The translations under genes and the position numbers were made by a program. Under the pieces are notes generated by a model. The model saw nothing but the letters and a program-made list of their open reading frames with translations. It searched no databases and was not told where the DNA came from. DNA of 64,000 nucleotides, taken from an uncultured Collinsella sp. (GTDB taxonomy: Bacteria > Actinomycetota > Coriobacteriia > Coriobacteriales > Coriobacteriaceae). Positions within the stretch are counted from its first letter, which is position 1. Every line of letters begins with the position of its first letter. The DNA is taken from NCBI GenBank assembly GCA_934643145.1, contig CAKUBM010000003.1, positions 62,001 to 126,000 of the forward strand, in the 5' to 3' direction. Shown piece after piece: positions 1 to 8,890 of this stretch.

Positions 1-489
1 GTCCGGGTTATTGATGCAGATGAGCTTGGTATCGTCGGTCACCAGGGCATCGAGCGCGTCGACGTCGACGTGGTAGCCGTTCTTGCGATCGAGCTGAAGG
101 ATATCGACCTTCGCACCGCACATCTCGGGAATCGAGTAAAGCTGCTGGTAGGTGGGCTTGACGGAGACTACATGATCGCCCGGTTCGACGAGCGTGGAAA
201 TAACCAGGGAGTTGGCACCGGTCGCGCCGTGCGTGGGCACGATATGCCCGGGCTCGACCGTCTTATAGAGACGCGCGACCCCCTCGAGGAAGCCGGGCTG
301 CCCCTCGATGTCTCCGTAGGTGAATCGGCGCGAGCACAGGCTATCGAGCCACGCCTTCTTGTCGGTGTTCGTAAGCTCGAACAGCTGGTCGAGCGTGAGG
401 GAGTAAACGCACGTCTCCGCAACGTTGTGGGTGCACTTGGTCTCCCACTCGTTCATCCACTGCTCGACGGCGAAATCCTTGATCTGCAT
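1..489 (-). CDS. PLP-dependent aminotransferase, class I/II (partial, cut by window edge)
   Basis: The first 163 codons of a fold-type I aminotransferase are visible; the rest lies beyond the left edge. The N-terminus reads MQIKDFAVEQWMNEWE. Family features seen are PTHGATGANSLV (the glycine-rich cofactor-phosphate region), a PTYQQLY segment, and ICINNPD at the window edge, matching the NNPxNPTG motif. The PLP lysine is not in view. The ATG follows AAGGAAAGG on the minus strand. It sits 24 nt upstream of the ornithine-cyclodeaminase-family gene, but in order of transcription that gene comes first. The pair probably acts on one amino acid or an alpha-imino acid. The exact substrate cannot be read from the sequence. 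Confidence 0.8.
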   Translation of the reverse strand, partial: MQIKDFAVEQWMNEWETKCTHNVAETCVYSLTLDQLFELTNTDKKAWLDSLCSRRFTYGDIEGQPGFLEGVARLYKTVEPGHIVPTHGATGANSLVISTLVEPGDHVVSVKPTYQQLYSIPEMCGAKVDILQLDRKNGYHVDVDALDALVTDDTKLICINNPD

Positions 490-513
490 TGTCGTTTCCT
501 TTCCTTGACTTTC

Positions 514-1545
514 TTACAGTTCCACCACGGTGCCCAGCCCCGCCTCGACGGCGCGGTCGTAGGCGATTTTCGATGCCGAAAGGTCCTGAACGGCGATGCC
601 CGACGTATCGAACACCGTCACCTGCTCGTCATCCGAACGCCCCGTAGCCGTGCCGGCGATGACTTCGCCGAGCTCCGCTTTGATGTCCTCGGGGGTGATG
701 GCACCCTCGGCAACCGGAATCTCCAGCTCGCCGGACGCGACCGATTGCTCGCGGTCGTCGACGTAAACAGCGGCGCGGGCGACAAGTGCCGAGGCGAGCT
801 CCTGCTTGCCGGGCATGTCGGCACCGACGCAAGAGATATGCGTACCGGGGCGCACCCATGCATCGGGGATGATGGGCTTGGTCGCCGGCGTGATTGTCAC
901 GATGATGTCGGCCTCTGCCGCGGCACCTTGGCCGTCGGCCGTCGCCTCGATGGAATAGGTGGATGCCTCGCGAGCATGCTCGCAGGCGCCCAAGATACGG
1001 GCGACCTCGTCTCGCATGCGCTCGACGCGGGCCTCGGGCGCGGCATCGGAAACCGGCTCCCACACCTTGACCTCGCTCACTTTGGGACAGGCGGCGAGCA
1101 CGCCCGCCACCATGTAGGTGCTCATATGGCCGGCACCCGCAACAAGCAGTTTGGACGCATCCGCCCGAGCCAGCCACTTGGCGCCGAGCGCAGCGGCAGC
1201 ACCGGTACGAAGTCCAGTGACAGCGGAGGCATTGAGCAGCGCCAACGGCTCGCCCGTCGCGTTGTCGCACAGCAGCGTGGTGCCAAAGATCTCGGGCAGC
1301 CCCTTTTTAGAATTCTGAGAGAACCAAGCAGTGAGCTTCAGGCCGAAGAGGCCGCTTCCCGCCAACTCGCCCGAGCGGATATCCATATCGGCCACGCCGG
1401 GTTCGAACTGCTCATATACCATCGGCCACGCAACACCCTTGCCCGTTGCCTTCTGGCGATATGCCTCCTCCACGGCAGCGATTGCATCCTCGATCGTCAG
1501 CACCTTGGAAACTTCCTCGGCCGAAAGCACCACCATCTGCCCCAT
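514..1545 (-). CDS. Ornithine cyclodeaminase / mu-crystallin family protein
   Basis: A NAD(P)-dependent Rossmann-fold protein of about 343 residues, normal for the family. It begins MGQMVVLSAEEVSKVLTIED; the middle carries NASAVTGLRTGAAAALGAKW followed by a dinucleotide-binding VAGAGHMS loop, and then IIVTITPATKPI and ISCVGADMPGKQEL. Family members are ornithine cyclodeaminases, alanine dehydrogenases or ketimine reductases; the substrate is not predictable. The second of two adjacent ATGs was chosen because AGGAG lies 5 nt before it and only 2 nt before the first. It is the promoter-proximal gene of a two-gene unit with the aminotransferase, divergent from a PucR regulator that is the obvious candidate controller. 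Confidence 0.85.
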   Translation of the reverse strand: MGQMVVLSAEEVSKVLTIEDAIAAVEEAYRQKATGKGVAWPMVYEQFEPGVADMDIRSGELAGSGLFGLKLTAWFSQNSKKGLPEIFGTTLLCDNATGEPLALLNASAVTGLRTGAAAALGAKWLARADASKLLVAGAGHMSTYMVAGVLAACPKVSEVKVWEPVSDAAPEARVERMRDEVARILGACEHAREASTYSIEATADGQGAAAEADIIVTITPATKPIIPDAWVRPGTHISCVGADMPGKQELASALVARAAVYVDDREQSVASGELEIPVAEGAITPEDIKAELGEVIAGTATGRSDDEQVTVFDTSGIAVQDLSASKIAYDRAVEAGLGTVVEL

Positions 1546-1762
1546 CATCGCTCCTTTCAGCGAAAGCTTTACGTTGCTTCACTGTACGGTTTAGTAACGA
1601 TGCCGCCAAGGATCATTTCTTGTTGGAATCTACAACGATTCTCAATTTGATTTTTCGTTCTATCAGCAGATATTTGAATTATTTCTCGCATCAACGACAT
1701 ACGGATGTGCGATTATCCTATTTATACCTATACTTATTGTAACGATTTATAAGGTGATGTTG
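1546..1762. promoter_or_regulatory. Divergent promoter region between cyclodeaminase operon and PucR gene
   Basis: This 217-nt gap is much more AT-rich than its surroundings. On the plus strand a TATACT-like -10 lies at about 1730-1735, 20-30 nt before the PucR start. The minus-strand gene is preceded by AAAGGAGCG. No operator could be assigned with confidence. Confidence 0.4.
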
Positions 1763-2944
1763 ATGCTATACACCATCTCGGACTTCTCACGGGAATATGA
1801 GGGGTCGGTCCGTCTAATCGCCGGCAGCGATGGCGTCTCGCGTGCCGTCTCCGGCGTCGGGATCCTCGATTATGAACTCATGCCCGGTCTCAAGAACAAG
1901 TACCAGCGCGTCAACTTCACCTCAGACGAGATCGTCCTCAGCACCTTCCTCTATGCGAAGGACGACCCGTACCTCATCACTGAAGCCGTGAAATACCTCG
2001 TCGCCAAGGGAACGAGCGGTCTCATCATCAAAAACGTCCTGCACATCCCAATTCCCGACCAAGCCATCCGTTACGCCAACGCGCGGCACTACCCGGTCTT
2101 TCTCACGACCGACGACTCACTGTTCTTTGACAGCGTCATCTATGAGGTCAAACGGCATATCGAGCAGCTCGCGTCCATCGACTTCGCACAGCGCGAAATC
2201 GATGCCCTGAGGACAGACGTATCGCCCGAGTCCATCTGCCGACGCATCCGAGGCCTCAACCCGTCATTTCTGGACGAAGCGGTCGCCCTGTTCACATCGT
2301 TTGCAGAGCCCCTCGACCCGCGTACGTTTTTGCAAATCGAACGTCTCTGTGCAAAATCAACCCTCGCCGGATGCCACAACATGCTGGCACCCTATGACGG
2401 AGGTTTGTTATTCGTAGCGACAAGCGACTCGGAGCAGACGCTCGATGTGGAGCGAATCGTGCAGGCGCTCACGGAGCTCATCGAGGCTAGCGGTATCGAT
2501 GGCGGAGCGGAAGGGCTCGGCATCAGCGATATTCTGTTTGGAGACGAGGCGGTGGCGCAGGCGATCTCGCAGGCGATTTACGCACAGCGCCTATCTTGTC
2601 AACGAGCCGAGGGTCCCGTCCGCTATACGCAGCTCGGCATCCTGAGAACCGTGATGCCTTTTGCGGAAACCCCGGAGATGCGATCGTTCTCGGAGGCGAT
2701 TCTCTCGCCGATACGCGAGCACGACAGTGAGCATGGCAGCGAGCTGGAATCCACGCTCGCCGCATTCATCGAGAACGACCGACGTATCGAGCGAACCGCC
2801 AAGCAAACTGGCCAGCACCCGAACACGATTCGATATCGCCTCGATAAGGTGACGGCTCTCACCGGACTGAGCTACAAATGCGCCCCGGAGATGGAGCAGC
2901 TGTCGCTCGCCTACGCCATCGAACGTGCTCGCTCGCTTCAGTAA
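1763..2944 (+). CDS. PucR family transcriptional regulator
   Basis: About 393 residues. The N-terminal 130 or so match the PucR-type (purine catabolism PurC-like) sensory domain: GVGILDYELMPGLKN, then VLSTFLYAKDD and GTSGLIIKNV. The C-terminus has the PucR helix-turn-helix: LESTLAAFIENDRRIERTAK followed by HPNTIRYRLDKVTALTG. GTG1754, ATG1757 and ATG1763 are all in frame; ATG1763 was chosen because AAGG at 1751-1754 is 8 nt away. It is divergently oriented to the cyclodeaminase/aminotransferase pair across a 217-nt AT-rich gap, the usual arrangement for a local regulator of amino-acid or purine catabolism. The effector is unknown. Confidence 0.85.
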   Translation: MLYTISDFSREYEGSVRLIAGSDGVSRAVSGVGILDYELMPGLKNKYQRVNFTSDEIVLSTFLYAKDDPYLITEAVKYLVAKGTSGLIIKNVLHIPIPDQAIRYANARHYPVFLTTDDSLFFDSVIYEVKRHIEQLASIDFAQREIDALRTDVSPESICRRIRGLNPSFLDEAVALFTSFAEPLDPRTFLQIERLCAKSTLAGCHNMLAPYDGGLLFVATSDSEQTLDVERIVQALTELIEASGIDGGAEGLGISDILFGDEAVAQAISQAIYAQRLSCQRAEGPVRYTQLGILRTVMPFAETPEMRSFSEAILSPIREHDSEHGSELESTLAAFIENDRRIERTAKQTGQHPNTIRYRLDKVTALTGLSYKCAPEMEQLSLAYAIERARSLQ

Positions 2945-2962
2945 GCCCACCCCGCCTTGAGG

Positions 2963-3673
2963 TTAGGAGCGGCGGGCGCGGAGCTTTTCGTAGCCGTCGG
3001 CGAAGAAGGCGACCGTCGCGGCGTCAGCCTCGGCGGCGCCCGTCTCGGCAGCGGGGACCACGCCGTGCTCGTCGCTCACCAGGAACAGCGCGCCCTTGAG
3101 CTGAGCGGGGATGTCTACGCGCGTGACCGGGATGCCCTTGGTCTGGGCCAGCTGCTCGATGAGCGTCGCCGTGCCGCACAGGCACTCGTCCGCTGGCGCC
3201 ACAAAGGCAAGCTCGCCGTTATCGACGGCGGCGAGCAGCTCGGGCGCCACGCCGGTTTCGTCGGCCTCGGAGCGGGCCTCGGCGGAGCGGGCGCGTAGCG
3301 CCTTGGCCGACGTATCGGTTAGCGGCTCGTACTCCCCCACCGTCATGGCGGCGTTGCCGTTGACGTCGATCACCAGCATGAGCACGCCGTCGCGTGCGGT
3401 GTAATCGCCCTCGGCAAGCGACCACTCAACGTGCTGCTTGGCCCAGCTGAGCATGTTATGGGTAAGCGGCTCGCCCTGCACCAAGCGCTCGGACAGTGCG
3501 CGAATGTGGCGGTTGAGCATGGGTACCTTTTTGTTGGACATGCGCCAACGGCAGACAAGCGCGGGCTTGTCGAGCGTGAACTTCTCGACCGCCTCCTGAT
3601 TGGCGCAAAAGTCCTCGTACGCACGCTGATCCTCGGCATTGCCAAACAGCTCGGCATCATCCACAACGGCCAT
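2963..3673 (-). CDS. Uncharacterised protein, 236 aa
   Basis: Not recognised. The predicted product starts MAVVDDAELFGNAEDQ and is acidic and soluble, with no signal peptide or membrane segment. It includes WRMSNKKVPMLNRHIRAL and a long alpha-helical centre. The C-terminal 60 residues (IPVTRVDIPAQLKGALFLVS to FFADGYEKLRARR) look faintly like the C-terminal half of a class IV aminotransferase, but no catalytic lysine can be assigned. AAAGG lies 7 nt before the ATG; a TTG two codons earlier is in frame but less well placed. It is convergent with the PucR gene (18-nt gap), and a large hairpin element lies upstream of it. Confidence 0.65.
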   Translation of the reverse strand: MAVVDDAELFGNAEDQRAYEDFCANQEAVEKFTLDKPALVCRWRMSNKKVPMLNRHIRALSERLVQGEPLTHNMLSWAKQHVEWSLAEGDYTARDGVLMLVIDVNGNAAMTVGEYEPLTDTSAKALRARSAEARSEADETGVAPELLAAVDNGELAFVAPADECLCGTATLIEQLAQTKGIPVTRVDIPAQLKGALFLVSDEHGVVPAAETGAAEADAATVAFFADGYEKLRARRS

Positions 3674-3951
3674 ATCCAACCTTTCTCAAAAACATACACC
3701 GCACCGTTATACCCAAAAAAGCCGCCCGCACCAACCGGCGCCGACGGCAATAGATAGCTTTAGTTCGGGGCGAGCCAATACCACTGGTGGAGCACAAGCC
3801 AGCGAGCCGGCACCAAGTGCCTCAGGTCGCCGCGAAAGAGGAGCGACGCGTACTTCTGTACGCGAGCGACGGTTTGAGCGGCGAGATGAGGTGCTTGGGG
3901 TCGGCGCAGCGTCGAGCAGTTACGCGGTTTGGTAAAAACCGCGTAACGATA
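3674..3951. repeat. Intergenic region with a long imperfect hairpin (about 3806-3905) and a perfect 12-bp stem at 3919-3947
   Basis: No gene is seen. From 3806 to 3905 two arms of about 45 nt pair imperfectly (left GCCGGCACCAAGTGCCTCAG, right complement GCCGACCCCAAGCACCTCAT). They close on CGCGTAC-ttct-GTACGCG. Next to the purH stop codon, GTTACGCGGTTT-ggtaa-AAACCGCGTAAC is a perfect stem. It has no strong T-run on either strand, so a terminator role is only possible. Confidence 0.55.
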
Positions 3952-5559
3952 TTAGTGCCTAAAATGCCTGGCACCTGTGAAGACCATTGCGATGCCATGC
4001 TCGTTGCAGGCCTGGATGCTCTCGTCGTCACGCTTGGAGCCGCCGGGCTGGATGATGCAGGTCACGCCGTGCGCGGCAAGCACGTCGACGTTGTCGCGGA
4101 ACGGGAAGAACGCGTCGCTTGCACAGGCAAAGCCGCCCTTCTCCACGCCCTCGCGCTCGCAGAAATCCTCGGCGCGCTCACAGGCAAGCAGCGCGGAATC
4201 CACGCGGTTGGGCTGGCCGGGGCCCATACCAATGCCGGCCTTGCCCTTGGAGACCAGAATAGCGTTGGACTTGACGCCCTTGCAGACCTTCCAGGCAAAC
4301 TCGAGCTCGGCCATCTCGGCGTCGGTGGGCTTGCGGTCGGTGGGGAACGTAAAGGTCGCGGGATCCTCGGTCACGTGGTCGACCTCCTGCACCAGCATGC
4401 CGCCGTCGATGGAGCGCAGCTCCACCTGGGCGCCGTGGTCCACGCCGCCGGTCGCTAACACGCGCAGGTTAGGGCGCTTGGCCATGCGCTCGAGCGCCTC
4501 AGCGGTGTAGCTCGGGGCGATGATGACCTCGACGAACTGCTTGTTCTGATCGGCAAAGTGCTCAACCAGCTCAAAGGGAACCTCGCGGTTGCAGGCGATG
4601 ATGCCGCCGAAGGCGCTCTTGGGATCGCAGGCGAAAGCGCGGTCGTAGGCGGCCGTGATGTCCTCGGCAACGGCGGAACCGCAGGGGTTCTGATGCTTGA
4701 GGATCACGCAGGCCGGCTCGTCGAACTCGCGGACCAGGTTCCAAGCGGCGTCGGCATCCAGATAGTTGTTGTAGCTGAGCGGCTTGCCCTGGATCTGCTC
4801 GGAGCCCACGAGCGGGAACTGAGAGCTCGCGGTGTTCTCGCAGCCCTCGGCAAAGCGATAGACCGTGGCCTTCTGCTGCGGGTTCTCGCCATAGCGCAGG
4901 TCGTCGACCTTTTCCAGCGAAATCTCGAGCTTGGCAGAGGTGTCCGCCACGTCGCTTGCCTGGGCGGCAAGCCAACGGGAGATAGCCGTGTCGTAGGCGG
5001 CGGTAGTCTGGTAGACCTTCACCTGCAGGCGGCGACGGGTGGCAAGCGTGGTACAGCCGCCGGTCTCGTGCATCTCGGCCAGGACGGCGTCGTAGTCGGC
5101 CGGGTCGGAGATGACGGTGACGCTCGCGGCGTTCTTGGCGGCAGAGCGCAGCATGGAGGGACCGCCGATGTCGATGTGCTCGATGGCGTCCGCAAAGGTG
5201 ACCTCGGGGTTGGCGACGGTCTTCTCGAACTCGTACAGGTTGACGACGACCAGGTCAATCAGCTTAATGCCGTGCTGAGCGGCCTCCTGCATGTGCTGCT
5301 CGGAATCGCGACGGGCAAGCAGCGCGCCGTGAACCTTGGGATGCAGCGTCTTGACGCGGCCGTCCATCATCTCGGGATAGCCCGTAAACTCCTCGATGGG
5401 GGTTACGGGAACGCCCGCGTCCTCGATGGCACGAGCCGTGCCGCCCGTAGAGATGATCTCGACGCCAAAGTCATCGACCAGCGTCCGTGCGAAATCGACG
5501 ACACCCGTCTTATCGGTAACCGAGATCAACGCGCGTGCGATCTTCACATCAGATCCCAT
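3952..5559 (-). CDS. purH: Bifunctional phosphoribosylaminoimidazolecarboxamide formyltransferase / IMP cyclohydrolase
   Basis: Catalyses the last two steps of IMP synthesis: AICAR formylation with 10-formyl-THF, then cyclisation to IMP. At 535 residues it is full length. The N-terminal MGS-like cyclohydrolase domain begins ARALISVTDKTGVVDFARTL with VEIISTGGTARAIEDAGV and EMMDGRVKTLHPKVHGALLA. The C-terminal AICARFT domain has LRYGENPQQKATVY, CVILKHQNPCGSAV, SAFGGIIACNRE and ends IQPGGSKRDDESIQACNEHG, then MVFTGARHFRH. The ATG is preceded by AGGAGG with a 6-nt spacer. It stands alone on the minus strand, without other pur genes nearby. Confidence 0.97.
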   Translation of the reverse strand: MGSDVKIARALISVTDKTGVVDFARTLVDDFGVEIISTGGTARAIEDAGVPVTPIEEFTGYPEMMDGRVKTLHPKVHGALLARRDSEQHMQEAAQHGIKLIDLVVVNLYEFEKTVANPEVTFADAIEHIDIGGPSMLRSAAKNAASVTVISDPADYDAVLAEMHETGGCTTLATRRRLQVKVYQTTAAYDTAISRWLAAQASDVADTSAKLEISLEKVDDLRYGENPQQKATVYRFAEGCENTASSQFPLVGSEQIQGKPLSYNNYLDADAAWNLVREFDEPACVILKHQNPCGSAVAEDITAAYDRAFACDPKSAFGGIIACNREVPFELVEHFADQNKQFVEVIIAPSYTAEALERMAKRPNLRVLATGGVDHGAQVELRSIDGGMLVQEVDHVTEDPATFTFPTDRKPTDAEMAELEFAWKVCKGVKSNAILVSKGKAGIGMGPGQPNRVDSALLACERAEDFCEREGVEKGGFACASDAFFPFRDNVDVLAAHGVTCIIQPGGSKRDDESIQACNEHGIAMVFTGARHFRH

Positions 5560-5836
5560 GCAGTCCTCCTGTCTGGTACGCCGCCGTGCTCTGTGAGTCG
5601 GTGATACGTCGATCTGCAGCGCTCGCGCAGCGGCATTGAAAATACTGATTCAATGTAGCGCATCAAGCGCATCGATGCACCCCGCAACGGGCGCATGTGC
5701 AGAAAAAGTTTGCGAGCAGAGGGGATGGGCACGGCACTGGGCACGGTGAGTTCATGGAACACAGGGGCACCATAATTAGATGCCAATGGCGTGGTAGAAC
5801 TGTGCTCGATATGCATCCGCAAAAGAAAGAGGCACC

Positions 5837-6478
5837 ATGGTCTCGCGGGTTCTCTACCGACCGTTTGATACCGAAGATTTCGACGCCATCGCGCTGATTC
5901 TGCAGCAGCTTTGGCATAACAACTCGGATAACGATGAGTACAACCGCTTGGAGGCCGCATGCGACCTTGCCTACTGCCTTTCGTCCTCGACGTTTTCGCA
6001 GGTTGCGGTGATTGACGGCGAGGCGCGTGGCATTGCGCTCGCGCGCGCAGAACAGAGCTCCGGCATCACCGTTAAGGAACATTGGATGGATACCGAACGC
6101 GCGCTGCTATCGCAGATGCGTGAGCTGGAGCCCGATGCCTGCGCCGAGTATCTCTCGTTTGTGCGCGCAACCATCCGAACCAACAACCGCCTGCTCGAAA
6201 GCAGCCCGTTGCCCCACGACAACGAGGTCACGCTGCTTGCCGTGGATCGCGACGTCCATGGCCTGGGTGTAGGCTCAGTGTTGCTCGATGCCGCGGTCTC
6301 GTACCTGTCCTCGCGCGGGGCGACAAGGGCGCACCTGTACACCGACTCCAACTGCTCGTGGAAGTTCTACGAGCTGCACGGCTTTAAGCGCACGGCCACG
6401 CACCGCGCCAACCGCGAAGAGCGCCGTCACGACATGCCGCGTGAAAGCTTTCTCTACGAACTCGACCTAACAGCCTAG
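5837..6478 (+). CDS. GNAT family N-acetyltransferase
   Basis: A 213-residue protein with the GNAT acetyl-CoA fold. The cofactor-binding motif A is VTLLAVDRDVHGLGVGSVLL (R/QxxGxG form, here DVHGLGVG), and the motif B region is AHLYTDSNCSWKFYELHGF. The N-terminal half is longer than in minimal GNATs and includes FDAIALILQQLWHNNS. The acceptor substrate is unknown. The ATG is preceded by AGAGG at a short 4-nt spacing. It is monocistronic, divergent from purH, and followed after about 250 nt by a terminator-like hairpin. Confidence 0.8.
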   Translation: MVSRVLYRPFDTEDFDAIALILQQLWHNNSDNDEYNRLEAACDLAYCLSSSTFSQVAVIDGEARGIALARAEQSSGITVKEHWMDTERALLSQMRELEPDACAEYLSFVRATIRTNNRLLESSPLPHDNEVTLLAVDRDVHGLGVGSVLLDAAVSYLSSRGATRAHLYTDSNCSWKFYELHGFKRTATHRANREERRHDMPRESFLYELDLTA

Positions 6479-6493
6479 CCCAAGCAGCCACAC

Positions 6494-6561
6494 CTAGTCA
6501 TTTAAGTCTGTCCCCAATGACTGATCCCCAACAACTAGTCATTTAAGTCTGTCCCCAATGA
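6494..6561 (+). repeat. Two direct copies of a 27-bp repeat (6494-6520 and 6535-6561)
   Basis: CTAGTCATTTAAGTCTGTCC followed by CCAATGA occurs twice, 41 bp apart start to start. A third, inverted and diverged copy lies at 9023-9049 on the other side of the DUF2207 gene. The repeat contains no stable hairpin of its own. Confidence 0.75.
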
Positions 6562-6943
6562 GTGTCCCCAATGAGTAGCCTTGGTGGTCTGCAAATAGCT
6601 GTGGTCAAAAAACATCAAATATGAGTACTGTTACCTTTTTAGTAGCAGCGATTCGGGGCATTTTTGATGCTTATAGGCATGACGACCAGCTGCACGAGCT
6701 GACGTAGCTCCTCAAATGTTCAATAAAATGGGCCCCTAACGAGAAGTGCTCTCATTAGGAACCCATTATTATGTGCAAACATATGTGACCAACGCAGCAA
6801 CAGTACTCATATTTGGCATTTTTTGTCCACTGCCCCTTGCGCGAAGGTCCGCAGCGGAAAGTTTGGCCCGTTTCGATGCACAAAAATGGGATGAATCTTC
6901 CCTGGCAACCGCCCAGAAAGATCCACCCCAAAGCAAGCGCTCG
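6562..6943. other. Non-coding gap downstream of the GNAT gene; terminator-like hairpin at 6727-6767
   Basis: The gap from 6479 to 6943 holds no convincing gene. At 6727-6767 an 18-nt inverted repeat (AATGGGCCCCTAACGAGA against TCTCATTAGGAACCCATT, 16 of 18 pairs) has a 5-nt loop and is flanked by A- and T-rich sequence. It probably separates the converging GNAT and DUF2207 transcripts. Confidence 0.6.
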
Positions 6944-8890
6944 CTAGAACGTTCCACCGCCGCCTCCGCCGACGCCGCCACCGCCGCCACCGGAAAAGCC
7001 GCCGCCGCTGCCGCCGCTCGAGCTATCGGAACTCGAAGCCAGCTCGCGGATGGTCTCGTGATACACATCGTTGAACGAATCGAGCGGAGACTCGTTGCCG
7101 TAGTGATGGTAATACCACCAGTAGCAGGGGTAGTTGTCGTAGAAGTCGTCGCTGTTGCGCAGGTCCGCAGGCACGGCCTCGGCCAGCTGACGCAACACTT
7201 CCTTCGAAACACCCAGGGCAACGCCCATCACCAGCAGCTTATTCCACAGAACCAGATCGCCGGGGATGGCCTCCTTCAGACGCGTAAAGTCCTCAAGCCA
7301 GTGCTTGAGAGCCTTGCAACGGGCCGCCACCTCGGCGCCCTCCGGCGTGTAACGGCGGAAGGTGCAGCTCAGGACAAAGCCCGCGATCGTGACGGGAATC
7401 GAGATCATAGCGGCACCGACGTTGGCATCCGCAAAGTCGGTATAGAACAGGGAGCCCAGAATGCCAAAAACGATGATGAGGCCAAGGACCAGGCCGGCCA
7501 CCAGGGCGACAGTGCCGTCCGATGCGATAAGCTCGCGCGCCTCCAGCTTGCCCTTAACCGTGCTCTGATAATCCTCGAGCTTGTCGCCAACAGATGTGGT
7601 GCGCTCGCTAGCGTACTCCTCCAGCTCGCTAAACGTGCGTGAACGGACGCCGTCTTTATCGGGCTTAACGCCGGCGAAGAAGACCTTGAGCACATCGCGA
7701 TCGATGCCGTCCTTCTTGGCAGCCTTCCAGGCCTCGTCGGTCACTGTGATGCGATACGTCTGCTCCTCTTTTTCGCGACGGAGCAGACCCTTCTTCTTGG
7801 TCTCGGTCGCTTCTTCCAGCTTGATCACGCGGTCGTCGGTGAGCTTCATAAGCGTGGCGATATATGCCTGATCGGGCACGTCGTTCCAGCTCATGAGAGC
7901 TGCAAGCACCGCGGGATGGTCGGCCGAGGGCACATCGCGGAAGTACTCGTCCTGGAAGAGCGGCTTGGGCTTGGGCCTGCGCAGCTTAAGCATCACGATC
8001 ATACCGGTATAGGCAACCGCCACGACAACACACACCACGGCAATCGCGCCGGCAACCGCACGCGCGTGCTCACGGCGAGCGTTGGCCTCGTCGGCCCATT
8101 CCTTCTCTTCGCTCAGAATCGTCGACATGCGCTTTTCGCCCGAGACGGCAAGCTGCGGCACCCAGTCGCTGGGGAAGGCGATGCGTGCCTCGGCGAATTC
8201 GCCCTCATGCACGCAGGGAATGGTATAGGTGACCATGGGCTCGTCCGCATCGAGCGACACGTCGCCCGTCAGCGGGCCGTGGCCCCATGCGCGGAAGTTA
8301 TCGCCCTTGACGGCAGCCGTCCCGGCAGCGGCATTTGCAAAGTAGACTTCCATCTCGACGTCATCGGAGTCCGCAGACCAGCCGTCACCCACAAATTTCC
8401 AGTAGAGCTCGGCGGTATCGGCCCAGTTCATAACCGCACCGGTCATGGAATAACTCACGTAGTAGATTGCGCTGTCGCCGCTCTCGTGGGGGCTGAACAC
8501 CTTAATCTTTACGCCGTCGTCGGACTGTTCCACCGTGTAAACGCCGTCGTCGCCTTTGTTTGCGCTGTCGACCTTGTTAAACGCAGTGTCGTCTTCCTCG
8601 ACGCTCAGCACATTGACGACCACCGAGCTGCCTTGCTGGTTAGAGCCTGTATTGATATCCCAATACACGCCGTTGATGTCGTCGTCGAAATCGAACTGGC
8701 GTCCCTCGACAACGGTCAGCGAGCCATCGGCCTCGACCGTGGCGCCGATATAGGTTTGGCTCATGGAGTAGCCGTCGGCATGGGCGGCGGCGGGCAGCAG
8801 CAACAGTGCGCACGTAACAAGCGCGCAGACGGAAGCGAATCGCGCAAATAGGCGGCGCTGCCGACAGGGTTTGGCAACGGGGGCGTTCAT
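6944..8890 (-). CDS. DUF2207 family membrane protein
   Basis: About 648 residues. A signal sequence (after MNAPVAKPCRQRRLFARF, hydrophobic CALVTCALLLLPAAAHA) leads an extracytoplasmic domain that includes VVEGRQFDFDDDINGVYWDI, typical of the DUF2207 N-terminus. Hydrophobic segments follow at about 285-305 (AVAGAIAVVCVVVAVAYTGM) and about 480-530 (two helices). The tail is SSSGGSGGGFSGGGGGGVGG, as in other members. The function of the family is unknown. The downstream ATG at 8890 was chosen because AAAGGATG lies 6 nt before it; an in-frame extension to 8959 would put charged residues before the signal peptide. Confidence 0.85.
   Translation of the reverse strand: MNAPVAKPCRQRRLFARFASVCALVTCALLLLPAAAHADGYSMSQTYIGATVEADGSLTVVEGRQFDFDDDINGVYWDINTGSNQQGSSVVVNVLSVEEDDTAFNKVDSANKGDDGVYTVEQSDDGVKIKVFSPHESGDSAIYYVSYSMTGAVMNWADTAELYWKFVGDGWSADSDDVEMEVYFANAAAGTAAVKGDNFRAWGHGPLTGDVSLDADEPMVTYTIPCVHEGEFAEARIAFPSDWVPQLAVSGEKRMSTILSEEKEWADEANARREHARAVAGAIAVVCVVVAVAYTGMIVMLKLRRPKPKPLFQDEYFRDVPSADHPAVLAALMSWNDVPDQAYIATLMKLTDDRVIKLEEATETKKKGLLRREKEEQTYRITVTDEAWKAAKKDGIDRDVLKVFFAGVKPDKDGVRSRTFSELEEYASERTTSVGDKLEDYQSTVKGKLEARELIASDGTVALVAGLVLGLIIVFGILGSLFYTDFADANVGAAMISIPVTIAGFVLSCTFRRYTPEGAEVAARCKALKHWLEDFTRLKEAIPGDLVLWNKLLVMGVALGVSKEVLRQLAEAVPADLRNSDDFYDNYPCYWWYYHHYGNESPLDSFNDVYHETIRELASSSDSSSGGSGGGFSGGGGGGVGGGGGGTF

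Noticed and set aside
70-1650. 526-aa plus-strand frame over the aminotransferase and cyclodeaminase genes
   Set aside because: Antisense to two recognisable enzymes; composition rich in Arg/Gly/His as expected from a shadow frame.
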